A DNA stretch of 34,931 nt from SXRF01 sp039808985 (GTDB lineage Bacteria > Pseudomonadota > Alphaproteobacteria > Rickettsiales > SXRF01). The notes beneath the pieces are model-generated. The model saw only the letters and a list, made by a program, of their open reading frames with translations. It was not told the origin of the DNA and made no database searches. A program made the position numbers and the translations under genes. Where the stretch lies: positions 1-34,931 of the forward strand of contig JBDHUC010000023.1 in assembly GCA_039808985.1 (NCBI GenBank), read 5' to 3'. Of this stretch, positions 9,234-17,737 are shown piece after piece (the stretch's first letter is position 1; every line of letters begins with the position of its first letter).

Positions 9234-10985
9234 TTATATATTGAAATATTTGGCCTGCGGATGATGTACCACAATTGCCGATGTGGATTGCTCAGGATGG
9301 AGCTGGAACTCCTCTGAAAGTTCGATGCCTATTCTTTCCGCGCCAAGCAATGACATAAGCAATGCCTGATCCTCAAGGCGTGGGCAGGCCGGATAGCCAA
9401 ATGAATAGCGTGAACCGCGGTAGCCCTGCTTAAGCATTTTTTTCACATCGCGGTCATCTTCATGCCCAAAGCCAAGCTCGGAACGTATGCGTTTATGTAT
9501 ATATTCTGCAGATGCTTCAGCTATCTCAACTCCCAAACCGTGCAAATATAAATAATCCTGGTAACGTCCACCGGTAAACCATTCGCGCGCCACATCAGCA
9601 ACTTTCTGACCGGCTGTAACCACCTGCAGGCCGAGGACATCACGTTCTTTGGAATCAATATCACGGAAGAAATCGGCGACACATATCCCGCCATCCTTGC
9701 CCTGGCGTGGGAGATTTAGCTGCCCTATCTGCCTGCTTCCAGATTCGTCAAATATAAGAAGGCTGTTATTCTGGCTTGCACATTTAAAAAATCCATAAGC
9801 AGCTTTAGGCTGAAGGATATTTTCCTGATCGCATTCATCAAGCAATCTTTTAAGTATTGGCTTAACATCGGTTTCCACCCATTTCCAATATTCATCAATA
9901 GACTTTCCGGCTTTTTTAAAGCCCCAATGGAAAGTAAAAAGCATCTGCTCATTAAGGTAAGGTATAAGCGCTTTTACAGGAATACTATCAACAATCCTTG
10001 CGCCCCAGAATGGCGGCGTTGGAATCTCAACCTGGCTGGCAAGCTCGGCACGTTTAAGCTTTATGGCTTCAACTTCCACCGGGCGCAGCTCAGCATTGAT
10101 AAGCTTCTGTCCCGCCTCATCGTTTTGCGACCAGCGCTGCTTGGCTTTGGCATTACTTGGGCGGTTATGCTTGCGCTTTTTTATTTCTTCCAGATGGCTA
10201 TCGAACTGGCCATCGGCTATTTTATTCATAAGGTCCAGGCCGTCAAAAGCATCCTGCGCATAGGCCACGCGTCCAGGCCCATACGCTTCCACGCAATCCT
10301 CCTCTACGTAAGCGCGGGTAAGCGCCGCGCCGCCTAATAGCACCGGAATGCTGTAGCCACGCGTTGTAAGGTCAGCCAGGTTCTCACGCATTATTACAGT
10401 TGATTTAACCAGCAGACCCGACAGCCCAACAGCATCTGGTTTTACTTCTTCAATTGCCTTAAGGATGTTGTCAATTGGCTGTTTTATGCCAAGATTATAT
10501 ACTTTAAACCCGTTATTAGTAAGGATAATATCCACCAGGTTTTTACCAATATCATGCACATCGCCCTTGACTGTCGCCAGAACTATTTTTCCTTTTTCCT
10601 GCCCTTCAACTTTTTCCATGAACTGCTCAAGATAAGCTACAGATTTTTTCATGGTTTCCGCGCTTTGCAGAACAAAAGGCAATTGCATTTTGCCTGAGCC
10701 AAACAGCTCTCCGACAACTTTCATTCCAGATAGCAAAATATCATTGATAATAAATAAGGGCGAATGGCTTTTCATAGCAACGGCCAAATCTTCTTCAAGT
10801 CCCTTTTTATCACCATCAATAATGCGCTCCTTAAGCACATCCTCTATAGTGGATGCCCTCTGCTTTACAGACGATGCCTCGCCTTTACGCCCTTCAAACA
10901 AAGCAATAAAATATTGCAAAGGATCGTAAGGATCATCTGCAGTGCCTTCGGGTTTTTTTGGTATATAGGGTGTTTCGCTGGTCAC
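9234..10985 (-). CDS. metH: Methionine synthase, cobalamin-binding and reactivation half (split MetH)
   Basis: This 583-residue protein covers only the C-terminal half of cobalamin-dependent methionine synthase. Residues 45-125 form the four-helix cap (GSGKMQLPFVLQSAETMK). Residues 132-260 form the B12 domain with DVHDIGKN (H144 being the lower cobalt ligand), GLSGLLVKS and LGGAA. From about 320 comes the AdoMet-dependent reactivation domain with the signature YRGSRYSFGYPACP. The homocysteine and methyl-tetrahydrofolate modules are absent, so they must be on another polypeptide not in this window. The GTG start is 1 nt after the gmk stop (TAA-T-GTG) and the upstream ATG is followed at once by a stop, so GTG with coupling to gmk is the best start. 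The frame shows no sign of decay. Confidence 0.9.
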   Translation of the reverse strand: MTSETPYIPKKPEGTADDPYDPLQYFIALFEGRKGEASSVKQRASTIEDVLKERIIDGDKKGLEEDLAVAMKSHSPLFIINDILLSGMKVVGELFGSGKMQLPFVLQSAETMKKSVAYLEQFMEKVEGQEKGKIVLATVKGDVHDIGKNLVDIILTNNGFKVYNLGIKQPIDNILKAIEEVKPDAVGLSGLLVKSTVIMRENLADLTTRGYSIPVLLGGAALTRAYVEEDCVEAYGPGRVAYAQDAFDGLDLMNKIADGQFDSHLEEIKKRKHNRPSNAKAKQRWSQNDEAGQKLINAELRPVEVEAIKLKRAELASQVEIPTPPFWGARIVDSIPVKALIPYLNEQMLFTFHWGFKKAGKSIDEYWKWVETDVKPILKRLLDECDQENILQPKAAYGFFKCASQNNSLLIFDESGSRQIGQLNLPRQGKDGGICVADFFRDIDSKERDVLGLQVVTAGQKVADVAREWFTGGRYQDYLYLHGLGVEIAEASAEYIHKRIRSELGFGHEDDRDVKKMLKQGYRGSRYSFGYPACPRLEDQALLMSLLGAERIGIELSEEFQLHPEQSTSAIVVHHPQAKYFNI

Positions 10986-10986
10986 A

Positions 10987-11640
10987 TTAAAGTTTTTCTA
11001 TAAAGTGTTTCATGCCTTCCTGGCGGAAACGTTTTAAACGTTCCGCTTTCAAGATGGCATTTATTTTTTCATGGGTCTGGTCAATATCCTGGTTTATCAG
11101 GACATAGTCATATTCCTGCCAATGGCTGATTTCTGAGCGCGCCTTGCTCATACGTTTTTGCACCACTTCCTCACTATCTTGAGCGCGGGCGCGCAGGCGG
11201 CGCTCAAGCTCATCCATTGAAGGCGGAAGAATAAAAATACTTACCAGATCATTAGGCAGCTTTTCTGCCAACTGCTTGGTGCCTTGCCAGTCAATATCAA
11301 ACAAAACATCAATGCCTTTGCTGATATTTTCCCGCACAAAGTTTTCCGGGGTTCCGTAATGGTGATCGAAAACCTGCGCATATTCCAAAAGTTCCTTGCG
11401 CCCAACCATCTGTTTGTATTCTTCATCACTTACAAAAAAATAATCAGTGCCATGAACTTCGCCTACACGCATGGAACGAGTAGTTACAGAAACCGACATT
11501 CTTATGGTTTCATGCTTCTGCGCATCCTTATATTGCGCAAGAAGGCGGCGCGACAACGTTGTCTTGCCTGCGCCAGATGGAGAAGAAAGAATAAACAGAA
11601 CACCGCGGCGATGGAGTTCAACTTCGGACTGCAGCGACAT
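10987..11640 (-). CDS. gmk: Guanylate kinase
   Basis: This 217-residue cytosolic enzyme phosphorylates GMP to GDP with ATP in purine nucleotide metabolism. The P-loop SSPSGAGKTTLSRRLL starts near residue 19. The GMP-binding region follows with SVTTRSMRVGEVHGTDYFFV and YAQVFDHHYGTP, and the lid helix contains RLRARAQDS. The length is usual. It sits 14 nt downstream of the SCO1-like gene and is coupled to the metH-half gene after it, so these three probably form one transcript. An AAGG lies about 10 nt before the ATG. Confidence 0.96.
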   Translation of the reverse strand: MSLQSEVELHRRGVLFILSSPSGAGKTTLSRRLLAQYKDAQKHETIRMSVSVTTRSMRVGEVHGTDYFFVSDEEYKQMVGRKELLEYAQVFDHHYGTPENFVRENISKGIDVLFDIDWQGTKQLAEKLPNDLVSIFILPPSMDELERRLRARAQDSEEVVQKRMSKARSEISHWQEYDYVLINQDIDQTHEKINAILKAERLKRFRQEGMKHFIEKL

Positions 11641-11654
11641 TAATTAACCAACCT

Positions 11655-12257
11655 TTATTTTAATAGCTTAGATATAGCGGAAACAATCTCATCCGCGCCA
11701 GCATCATAGGGGAAATGTTGGACATAAGCACCATTTTTATCAATAATATAAATAAAACCGGAATGATCTACCTGATCTGCTCCCGCCTCGTTCTTGGTTT
11801 TGGCAAAATAGGCCTTATAAGCTGAGGCTGCCTTTTCGACCTGTTCGTCCGTTCCTGTTAAACCAATGATACGTTTATCTATTTTCCCAAGATACTCCTT
11901 TAAAACTTCTGGCGTATCGACTTCTGGATCTACAGTTATGAAAACTGGGGCAACCTGCTGCGCTTTATCACCTAATGATTCCAGTATTTTTGCATATGTA
12001 GCTGAAGCGACAGGGCAAATATCAGGGCAACTGGTAAAACCAAAGAACACCAGCATTATCTTGCCGAGAAAATCCTTATTGGTTACAGCCAAGCCATCCT
12101 GGTTTACCAGGCTGAAATCACCGCCAACCTGAGGGGTTCCCTCTCCTTGTGGCTCAGAAACCTGCACATCGCCGGTAAGATTATTTTTAGTTGCAACCAG
12201 CATAACTGTGGTGACAACCAATAATAGAAAAATTAGAAATGTGCAAAATTTTATCAT
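11655..12257 (-). CDS. SCO1/SenC/PrrC family copper chaperone
   Basis: This 200-residue, membrane-anchored, periplasm-facing thioredoxin-fold protein has one N-terminal TM segment (about 4-22). The copper-binding motif FTSCPDICP gives C77 and C81, and the third ligand H165 lies in DQVDHSGF. All three copper ligands are intact, so it should bind Cu and help assemble the CuA centre of cytochrome c oxidase, or act as a thiol redox protein in this family. An AAGG sits about 9 nt before the ATG. It is the first gene of the likely SCO-gmk-metH unit. No oxidase genes are present in the window. Confidence 0.92.
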   Translation of the reverse strand: MIKFCTFLIFLLLVVTTVMLVATKNNLTGDVQVSEPQGEGTPQVGGDFSLVNQDGLAVTNKDFLGKIMLVFFGFTSCPDICPVASATYAKILESLGDKAQQVAPVFITVDPEVDTPEVLKEYLGKIDKRIIGLTGTDEQVEKAASAYKAYFAKTKNEAGADQVDHSGFIYIIDKNGAYVQHFPYDAGADEIVSAISKLLK

Positions 12258-12382
12258 AAATCAAAGCCTTAATATATAAATATACATATGCCGCCCCAGC
12301 CAAATTACTTGCGCCGTTAGCATAAATATGTTAACATTTCCTTTAGATAACACACAAACTTGTGACCAATAAATTAATCCAT

Positions 12383-13063
12383 ATGTTCGCTACTATTGGA
12401 ACTATAGTTAATATTCCAACATCGCCAACACTTGTTGCAACGGCGTTACCAAACAGCAATGCCTTGCGCCCACCATATGACAATGTAACCCCTTCCATTT
12501 CTAGCGCAAAACTTGATGATAATGCAAGTGGCAACCGTATTTTACTATTAAAAAACGAGAATACCCAGCAATCGCTTCCGGCAAATATACAGGCAGAAAA
12601 ATTCGTTCTCGCCCAAAGCGCAAACTCCACTTCTTTTGCCGCCGATGCGCAGACAGCATTTTTAACACAACTGGCAGGTGGCGATATATCTCCAGAAGTA
12701 TATGGAATATTCGTGCAATATGACAAGCTGGTAAGCTATGCCAATGTAAAATACAAGCCAAGCAATGCCGGAAAACCAATTGAACCTGTCACCTTGTTCA
12801 GCACGCTTATACAGATGGAAAAGCAGGCGCAGGATTCCGCCCCGATTTTATTGGAAAGCATGCAGGCCCCAACGCCTGAGAATATTACCGCATCTGCTCC
12901 TGTAGCAATGCCCGATCCCGTGCCTGTAAATTTTGCAGAAACGAATTACGCGCAGGTCGAAACCAAGCCAACAGAAACTGATTCCCTGCCAAAATTAAAC
13001 GCTTACAATACAACTATTGTACGTAACAAGGAAGCTACGCCCAAAGAACTGGAATTTGTTTAA
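12383..13063 (+). CDS. Hypothetical protein, low-complexity, Pro/Thr/Ala-rich
   Basis: I do not recognise this protein. From the ATG at 12383 it has 226 residues; the frame stays open to a GTG at 12362. Neither start has a clear ribosome binding site. There is no convincing signal peptide, though the N-terminus is mildly hydrophobic (MFATIGTIVNIPTSPTLVATALP). Residues 80-150 look foldable (DAQTAFLTQLAGGDISPEVYG), and the last 70 residues are rich in Pro, Glu and Thr. It stands alone: the SCO gene is divergent and the PmtA-like gene convergent with a 12-nt gap. A palindrome ATGTTAACAT (12328-12337) lies 46 nt before the ATG and could be an operator. It is most likely a lineage-specific protein. 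Confidence 0.6.
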   Translation: MFATIGTIVNIPTSPTLVATALPNSNALRPPYDNVTPSISSAKLDDNASGNRILLLKNENTQQSLPANIQAEKFVLAQSANSTSFAADAQTAFLTQLAGGDISPEVYGIFVQYDKLVSYANVKYKPSNAGKPIEPVTLFSTLIQMEKQAQDSAPILLESMQAPTPENITASAPVAMPDPVPVNFAETNYAQVETKPTETDSLPKLNAYNTTIVRNKEATPKELEFV

Positions 13064-13075
13064 TTACGCCTGCCT

Positions 13076-13657
13076 TTAATTACCTCTGCGGTATACCCAT
13101 ACATGTGCGGGCGGCACATTCATCAAAACAAATTTAACGCGCTCACCAACCAGATTATAGCTTTTTAATTCGTCCATATTAATGGGTGATTGCAGGCCGT
13201 AAGTGAACTGGATTATCACGCCATCATCACCTATGGATTTTACCATTTGTTCCTGTATTCCGCACCTTACCATATCAGGCATTGAAAGGAAAGGAAGGCT
13301 GGACACTATGGCATTTACTTTTTTTATTCCGGCTTCGCTTAAAACATTTTCAAGCTCCAATGCATCGGCACATAATATTTTTAAATCAGGAAACGATGAT
13401 TGTAAAAGTGCATGAAGCTGTTTTTCACGTTCAATAACCAATAATTTATCCGCCGGTATACCAACCCCCAACAATGAGCTGGTTACTACACCAGTCCCGG
13501 CGCCCAGCTCTATTACAGCTCCGGGATTTGATATATCAACCTGTCTGGCCATTGTGTCAGCCAATAGTTTCGAGCTAGGAAGAGCCGCGCCCATTTTAAG
13601 CGGGGAACGCATCCACGCGGCTATAAACTGGCAGGTATTATTCAGGGGCGTAGGCAT
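13076..13657 (-). CDS. Phospholipid N-methyltransferase-like (PmtA family) SAM-dependent methyltransferase
   Basis: This 193-residue protein resembles the PmtA-type enzymes of Rhodobacter and Rhizobium, which methylate phosphatidylethanolamine toward phosphatidylcholine. Recognisable parts are the N-terminal block FIAAWMRSPLKMGAALPSS, SAM motif I VIELGAGTGVVT (about 48-59), the acidic VIEREKQ at the end of strand 2, IVSSLPFLSMPD as motif IV, IQFTYGLQSPI and the C-terminal NVPPAHVWVYRR. No cleaved signal is visible, and the family is membrane-associated. Its start overlaps the end of the creatininase-family gene by 20 bp in another frame, so the two are co-transcribed. A methyltransferase with another lipid or small-molecule substrate is possible. 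Confidence 0.78.
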   Translation of the reverse strand: MPTPLNNTCQFIAAWMRSPLKMGAALPSSKLLADTMARQVDISNPGAVIELGAGTGVVTSSLLGVGIPADKLLVIEREKQLHALLQSSFPDLKILCADALELENVLSEAGIKKVNAIVSSLPFLSMPDMVRCGIQEQMVKSIGDDGVIIQFTYGLQSPINMDELKSYNLVGERVKFVLMNVPPAHVWVYRRGN

Positions 13658-14450
13658 GTTTAATCTGATTTACAGCGGTTTTTACTTTAAGCTTAAGTAA
13701 ATAGTCCCCATAAGCTGCTGAAGCAAGCGTAGAATCTCCTGCCCCCCCACTAATTTTAAAATCCTTGCCCGAATAATCGCCACGCAATGAATCCCGCACG
13801 CCATTCTTATCGAGCGCCATTAATTCAGACGTATCCTCAAATCCCGCATGGGAACCGGGGTTTTTTATTGCCGGTTTAAGTGATTGCGCCCAGGAATCCT
13901 GCCCATTATTACTATAATAATCAGAAACCTGCAGGAATTTTACTCCTTTACCCTTCCATTGTTCTGTTAGCTTTGCGGCAATCTTCTCCTGGGCCTTCTG
14001 GTTACCGCCAGAATCACCAAGGAAACAAATAAGCTTGAAGCCATGCTGGGCCAGGCTCATTGCCGCATCTTCAAGCAATGCTTCGTAAGTTTCCTCACGC
14101 ACAGAAATTGTGCCCGCAAATTGCATATGCCCCTGCGGGGGATTGATATTTCCCTCCGGCACATAGGCTATTACCGGCGCAACCAGCGCATTGCCGAGCT
14201 GCCTTGCAATTTCCCCAGATGTATAATGCACGATGGTATTATGCTTGCCTACAACCATATGCGGCCCGTTCTGCTCACTACCGCCTGTTGGTATTATAGC
14301 AATGACCGAGCCTGAATTTATGCGCTCCTGTATTTCAGGGGAAGTAAGCTCTTCCATATAAACACTGCTGGCAGCGCGTAAATCCTGCGGGAAAATTAAT
14401 GCAAAAACTGTCATGGCATACATGACATGGGATATTTTATGCTTTATCAT
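13638..14450 (-). CDS. Secreted creatininase-family amidohydrolase
   Basis: From the ATG at 14450 this is a 270-residue protein with a signal peptide (basic MIKHKISH, a hydrophobic stretch, then a likely cut near LRA-AS). The frame stays open to 14480, but that start leaves only 21 nt to the divergent nth gene and spoils the signal peptide. Creatininase blocks are present: IIPTGGSEQNGPHMVVGKHN, the PPQGHMQFAGTIS loop, LGDSGGN and HAGFEDTSELM. At several metal-ligand positions the residues differ from classical creatininase: EQH is EQN, the GTD aspartate is replaced by KHN, and GHGGN is DSGGN. From memory, this EQNGPH / GKHN pattern recurs in a separate exported subfamily, so it is probably not decay. 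The substrate is unknown. Confidence 0.8.
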   Translation of the reverse strand: MIKHKISHVMYAMTVFALIFPQDLRAASSVYMEELTSPEIQERINSGSVIAIIPTGGSEQNGPHMVVGKHNTIVHYTSGEIARQLGNALVAPVIAYVPEGNINPPQGHMQFAGTISVREETYEALLEDAAMSLAQHGFKLICFLGDSGGNQKAQEKIAAKLTEQWKGKGVKFLQVSDYYSNNGQDSWAQSLKPAIKNPGSHAGFEDTSELMALDKNGVRDSLRGDYSGKDFKISGGAGDSTLASAAYGDYLLKLKVKTAVNQIKHAYAPE

Positions 14451-14501
14451 ATTTTTACTTATTCCCAACATGCCCACCATAATTGATGATTAAGATTAAA
14501 C

Positions 14502-15152
14502 ATGAACAAGCAAAAAGTCGATGAAATATTCAAGCGCCTATGCGCTAAAGACCCCGCCCCTAAGACCGAGCTTAATTATACTAATGATTTTACATTGCTT
14601 ATCGCCATAGTATTATCGGCGCAGGCGACAGATGCTGGCGTAAACAAAGCAACCCCTGCCCTGTTCGCAGCCGCAGATACTCCACAAAAAATGCTGGGGC
14701 TCGGCGAATCCGGGGTAAAGAGCTATATAAAAACCATTGGCCTTTTTAACAGCAAGGCAAAGAATATAATTGCCTTAAGCCAGAAACTGATAACAGAATT
14801 CTCAGGAAAAATCCCAGAAGACCCGGATCTTCTGGTAAAGCTCCCAGGAGTCGGGCGAAAAACAGCGAATGTCTGGCTTAATTGCGCACGCGGCAAACCA
14901 ACTATCGCAGTAGATACCCATGTGTTCCGCGTGGCAAACCGCCTTGGCCTATGCCACACAAAAACTGCTGATGCCACAGAAGCTGCCCTTGAAAAAACAA
15001 TAGCTGAAAAATGGAAACTCCACGCCCATCACTGGCTTATTCTGCACGGGCGCTATGTATGTAAGGCCCGCACCCCATTATGCGAAAAATGTATATTAAA
15101 TGACCTTTGTAAATATTATGGGACAGCAGGCGACATGCCCCGTTCGCGGTAA
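14502..15152 (+). CDS. nth: Endonuclease III (DNA glycosylase/AP lyase)
   Basis: This 216-residue cytosolic base-excision repair enzyme removes oxidised pyrimidines and nicks the abasic site. The helix-hairpin-helix LPGVGRKTANV carries the catalytic lysine K120, and D138 lies in VDTHVFR. The [4Fe-4S] ligands are C187, C194, C197 and C203 (C-x6-C-x2-C-x5-C). These are the same positions as in E. coli Nth, so the start at 14502 is well supported even without a clear ribosome binding site. It is divergent from the creatininase-family gene, and its last 37 bp overlap the convergent TAXI gene. Confidence 0.97.
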   Translation: MNKQKVDEIFKRLCAKDPAPKTELNYTNDFTLLIAIVLSAQATDAGVNKATPALFAAADTPQKMLGLGESGVKSYIKTIGLFNSKAKNIIALSQKLITEFSGKIPEDPDLLVKLPGVGRKTANVWLNCARGKPTIAVDTHVFRVANRLGLCHTKTADATEAALEKTIAEKWKLHAHHWLILHGRYVCKARTPLCEKCILNDLCKYYGTAGDMPRSR

Positions 15153-16099
15153 TATTTCAAAGCTCCTGGATGCACAGGGGCTATAGCATCATTAGCCACC
15201 ATGTAATTATCATCAAGCGATGAGAATACCGGATGCAGGGTTTTAAAATTATCCAGGTTCTCAAATACCGCTTTCACCACTTCGTAAGCGATTTCATCAG
15301 GTAGATCAGATGATGCAACCAACAATGCGCGCACACCAAAAGTTTTGATTTCCTGCGGGTTGCCGTTATACATCCCCCCAGGAATAGTTGCTTTTACATA
15401 AAAAGGATGGGTTGCCACCAGTTTATTTATATCAGCCGGAGCAATTCCCACCAAAGATGTCGCGCATTTGGAAGTAACCTGCTGGATAGCGCCATTAGGA
15501 TGCCCACCGGCATAAACCAGGGCATCTATCTTACCATCGCATAAAGCCTCGGTCTGGTCGGCGTATTTCACGTCAACAATATTGGCAAAGTTCTTTTTAT
15601 TAAGGCCTTTCTGCGTCATTAGCTCTTCCATGGTAGCGCGCATACCAGAACCTTTTGGCCCAATATATATACGCTTGCCTTTTAAATCATCGAAAACATT
15701 AATTTTGGCATTTTTACGTGCAACAATAGTAAATGGTTCAAAATGCAGGGACAAAAGCACCCTTAGCTTTTTATCTTTGCCTGCGTCTGAAAATATCTCC
15801 TTGCCATTATAGGCATAATAAAGCAAATCTGACTGGACAATACCAAGGTCGATTTCCTTATTATGAATGGCCTCAAGGTTAGCTATAGAGCCGCCTGTAG
15901 ACTCAACCGCGCAATGAATGGCGTGTTCTTTCCGGCCCCTGTTCACCATCCGGCATATAGCGCCGCCAGCCGGATAATAAACCCCGGTTACTTCGCCAGT
16001 TCCTATGGTTATATTCTTTTCTGCAGCAAAAACCGGATTAGCTACTGTAAGTACCGAAAAAAAAGCTGATGCAACCAAGATACTGCGCATAGAAACCAT
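15116..16099 (-). CDS. TAXI family TRAP transporter solute-binding protein
   Basis: This 327-residue periplasmic binding protein has a signal peptide (MVSMRSILVASAFFSVLTVANPVFA, with cleavage after AFA). Family blocks follow: ITIGTGEVTGVYYPAGGAICRMVN, STGGSIANLEAI, GIVQSDLLYYA and LKGKRIYIGPKGSG. TAXI proteins deliver substrates, commonly glutamate or other carboxylates in the few cases known, to a fused DctQM-like TRAP permease. No such permease gene is in the window, so this is either an orphan receptor or its partner lies elsewhere. The two flanking genes, nth and the GGDEF gene, give no functional clue. A GGA about 9 nt upstream is the only ribosome binding site trace. Confidence 0.9.
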   Translation of the reverse strand: MVSMRSILVASAFFSVLTVANPVFAAEKNITIGTGEVTGVYYPAGGAICRMVNRGRKEHAIHCAVESTGGSIANLEAIHNKEIDLGIVQSDLLYYAYNGKEIFSDAGKDKKLRVLLSLHFEPFTIVARKNAKINVFDDLKGKRIYIGPKGSGMRATMEELMTQKGLNKKNFANIVDVKYADQTEALCDGKIDALVYAGGHPNGAIQQVTSKCATSLVGIAPADINKLVATHPFYVKATIPGGMYNGNPQEIKTFGVRALLVASSDLPDEIAYEVVKAVFENLDNFKTLHPVFSSLDDNYMVANDAIAPVHPGALKYYRERGMSPAVP

Positions 16100-16194
16100 G
16101 ATAAATATCCATTTTTTATAGTGTAAACATTATACTACAGTAACAAAAGCAGCAGCACAGCACAAGAGGATGATGAAAATATATTTATAAATTC

Positions 16195-16226
16195 TTTGAA
16201 AATATCAGGCTTTGAAAATATCAGGC
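16195..16226. repeat. Perfect 16-bp tandem duplication across the GGDEF stop codon
   Basis: TTTGAAAATATCAGGC occurs twice head to tail (16195-16210 and 16211-16226). The second copy contains the last codon and the stop of the diguanylate cyclase gene; the first copy lies just beyond it. It looks like a recent slippage duplication with no effect on the protein. Confidence 0.85.
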
Positions 16227-16928
16227 CTTTGCCAGAACGCCTTTATTGCGCCGCTTATCGACATACATAGACATATCAGCGGAAGCCAGCGCAGATTCCG
16301 CATCATCGCCGCTACGCACCAGGTAATAGCCGTAAGCCGCAGATACGAATAGCTGTGAACCATTAAAATTAAATGGCGTGCTATCCAGCTTTTCCGCTAT
16401 GGTCATGCCGCGTATTTTAGCGGATTCCTCATTGGCATAATACATAATTACAGCGAATTCATCACCGCCGATACGCGCCAGGAAATCCGATTCACGCATT
16501 ACAGTCGATAATATCTGCGAAACATGTATAATGGCAAGATCGCCTGCTGCATGGCCATGGGTGTCATTTATCGCCTTAAAATCATTAAGGTCAAAATATA
16601 AGATTGTAGATGGGTGCCCATAGCGCTCATGCATAGTGATTGCCCATGACAGGCGCCGCATGAAAGCACGGCGATTAGCAATTGGCGCTATGCAATCCAC
16701 ATCCACAAGACGTTCAATTTCCGCAAGATTTTCCTTAGTGCGTGATAAATCGCGGTTCACATCATCCATTTTTTCGAGAAGCGCCGATATGACAAGGCGT
16801 ACATTCGGGGTCATTTCTTCTTCAGGGATACCAAGGGCAGATAAGCGTTCGGCAAGAAGTGTCCTGCGTCTTGGGGTTGCTTTGCCAAATTTAATTTCAG
16901 TATCCTGCTGTGCTTGCATATTTCTCAT
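16221..16928 (-). CDS. Diguanylate cyclase (GGDEF domain)
   Basis: This 235-residue soluble protein has an N-terminal region of about 75 residues that is mostly helical and ends in a probable coiled-coil signalling helix (MDDVNRDLSRTKENLAEIERLVDVD). A GGDEF domain follows, with FDLNDFKAINDTHGH (about 112-126) and the active-site GGDEF at 154-158. The RxxD inhibitory site (R145, D148) sits exactly five residues before GGDEF. It should therefore make c-di-GMP and be product-inhibited. No EAL domain, TM segment or sensor domain is visible. An in-frame ATG three codons later is an alternative start. The gene appears monocistronic. Confidence 0.9.
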   Translation of the reverse strand: MRNMQAQQDTEIKFGKATPRRRTLLAERLSALGIPEEEMTPNVRLVISALLEKMDDVNRDLSRTKENLAEIERLVDVDCIAPIANRRAFMRRLSWAITMHERYGHPSTILYFDLNDFKAINDTHGHAAGDLAIIHVSQILSTVMRESDFLARIGGDEFAVIMYYANEESAKIRGMTIAEKLDSTPFNFNGSQLFVSAAYGYYLVRSGDDAESALASADMSMYVDKRRNKGVLAKA

Positions 16929-16999
16929 CTGACAATTACTAAAGGCCTAAAGCTGATGATAAAATACCATCAAAACTATAAAAGTAAACATTTTTCACT

Positions 17000-17722
17000 T
17001 TAGCTGTTTTTCCTGTATAATTCGTAAAGGGCTATGGCAGCAGCATTTGATACGTTCAGGCTTTCCATTTTTTCGGATATTGGAAGGCGCATCAATATAT
17101 CACAATGTTCCCCTGTAAGCCGCCGGAGCCCACGCCCTTCCGCCCCTAAAACCAGGGCAGATTTTCTATCCATCTTTATTTCATTTATGGCTTGTTTCGC
17201 CTCGCCGTCCAGCCCGTAAATCCAGTATCCATTCTTTTTAAGCAATTCAATTGCCTGAACTAAATTACCAACCGCGATAAGCGGCACTATTTCCAATGCC
17301 CCGCTGGCCGACTTTGCCATAACCCCGCTTTCAGCCGGGGCATTACGGTCGGTCACAATAAGCGCCCCTACATCAAAAGCCGCGCCAGAGCGCAGAATAG
17401 CACCAACATTATGCGGGTCGCTCACCTGATCAAGTATCATTACAGATTTATCATTTCCGGTTTTAAGCCATTCCTGAAGTGATGGTTGTTCTAACGGGTC
17501 ACACTCAACGGCAATTCCCTGATGCACAGCTTCGCGCGGGAGCATATCGTCCAATTTCTTTGGCTCAGTAAGCTGGAGGTTTTTGATAGGAGATAATATT
17601 TTTTCGCCCAGCTCTTCTTTGGTATTTTTTGTGACAAGCACACGCTTAATCTTACGCATGGGGTTTTGCAAAACAGCAACCGCAGCATGTTTTCCGTATA
17701 TGATAAGGGGCGAGTTTTTCAT
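17000..17722 (-). CDS. rlmB: 23S rRNA (guanosine-2'-O-)-methyltransferase RlmB (SpoU/TrmH family)
   Basis: This 240-residue protein has an N-terminal substrate-binding domain beginning with IYGKHAAVAVLQNP. The SPOUT knot domain follows with its three motifs: ILDQVSDPHNVGAILRSGAA (motif 1), LVLGAEGRGLRR (motif 2) and LPISEKMESLNVSNAAAIAL (motif 3). E. coli RlmB methylates G2251 in the peptidyl-transferase P-loop of 23S rRNA. TrmH-group tRNA methyltransferases are similar, but the N-terminal domain favours RlmB. In many alphaproteobacteria rlmB sits upstream of secE; here it is downstream of rpoC. It lies 78 nt after the rpoC stop, with the heptamer palindrome between them. Confidence 0.92.
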   Translation of the reverse strand: MKNSPLIIYGKHAAVAVLQNPMRKIKRVLVTKNTKEELGEKILSPIKNLQLTEPKKLDDMLPREAVHQGIAVECDPLEQPSLQEWLKTGNDKSVMILDQVSDPHNVGAILRSGAAFDVGALIVTDRNAPAESGVMAKSASGALEIVPLIAVGNLVQAIELLKKNGYWIYGLDGEAKQAINEIKMDRKSALVLGAEGRGLRRLTGEHCDILMRLPISEKMESLNVSNAAAIALYELYRKNS

Positions 17723-17737
17723 TTAGCCAGAGTACAA

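Noticed and set aside
15116..15152. Overlap of nth and the TAXI gene as a sign of frameshift
   Set aside because: Both C-termini look complete for their families; this is a 37-bp convergent overlap.
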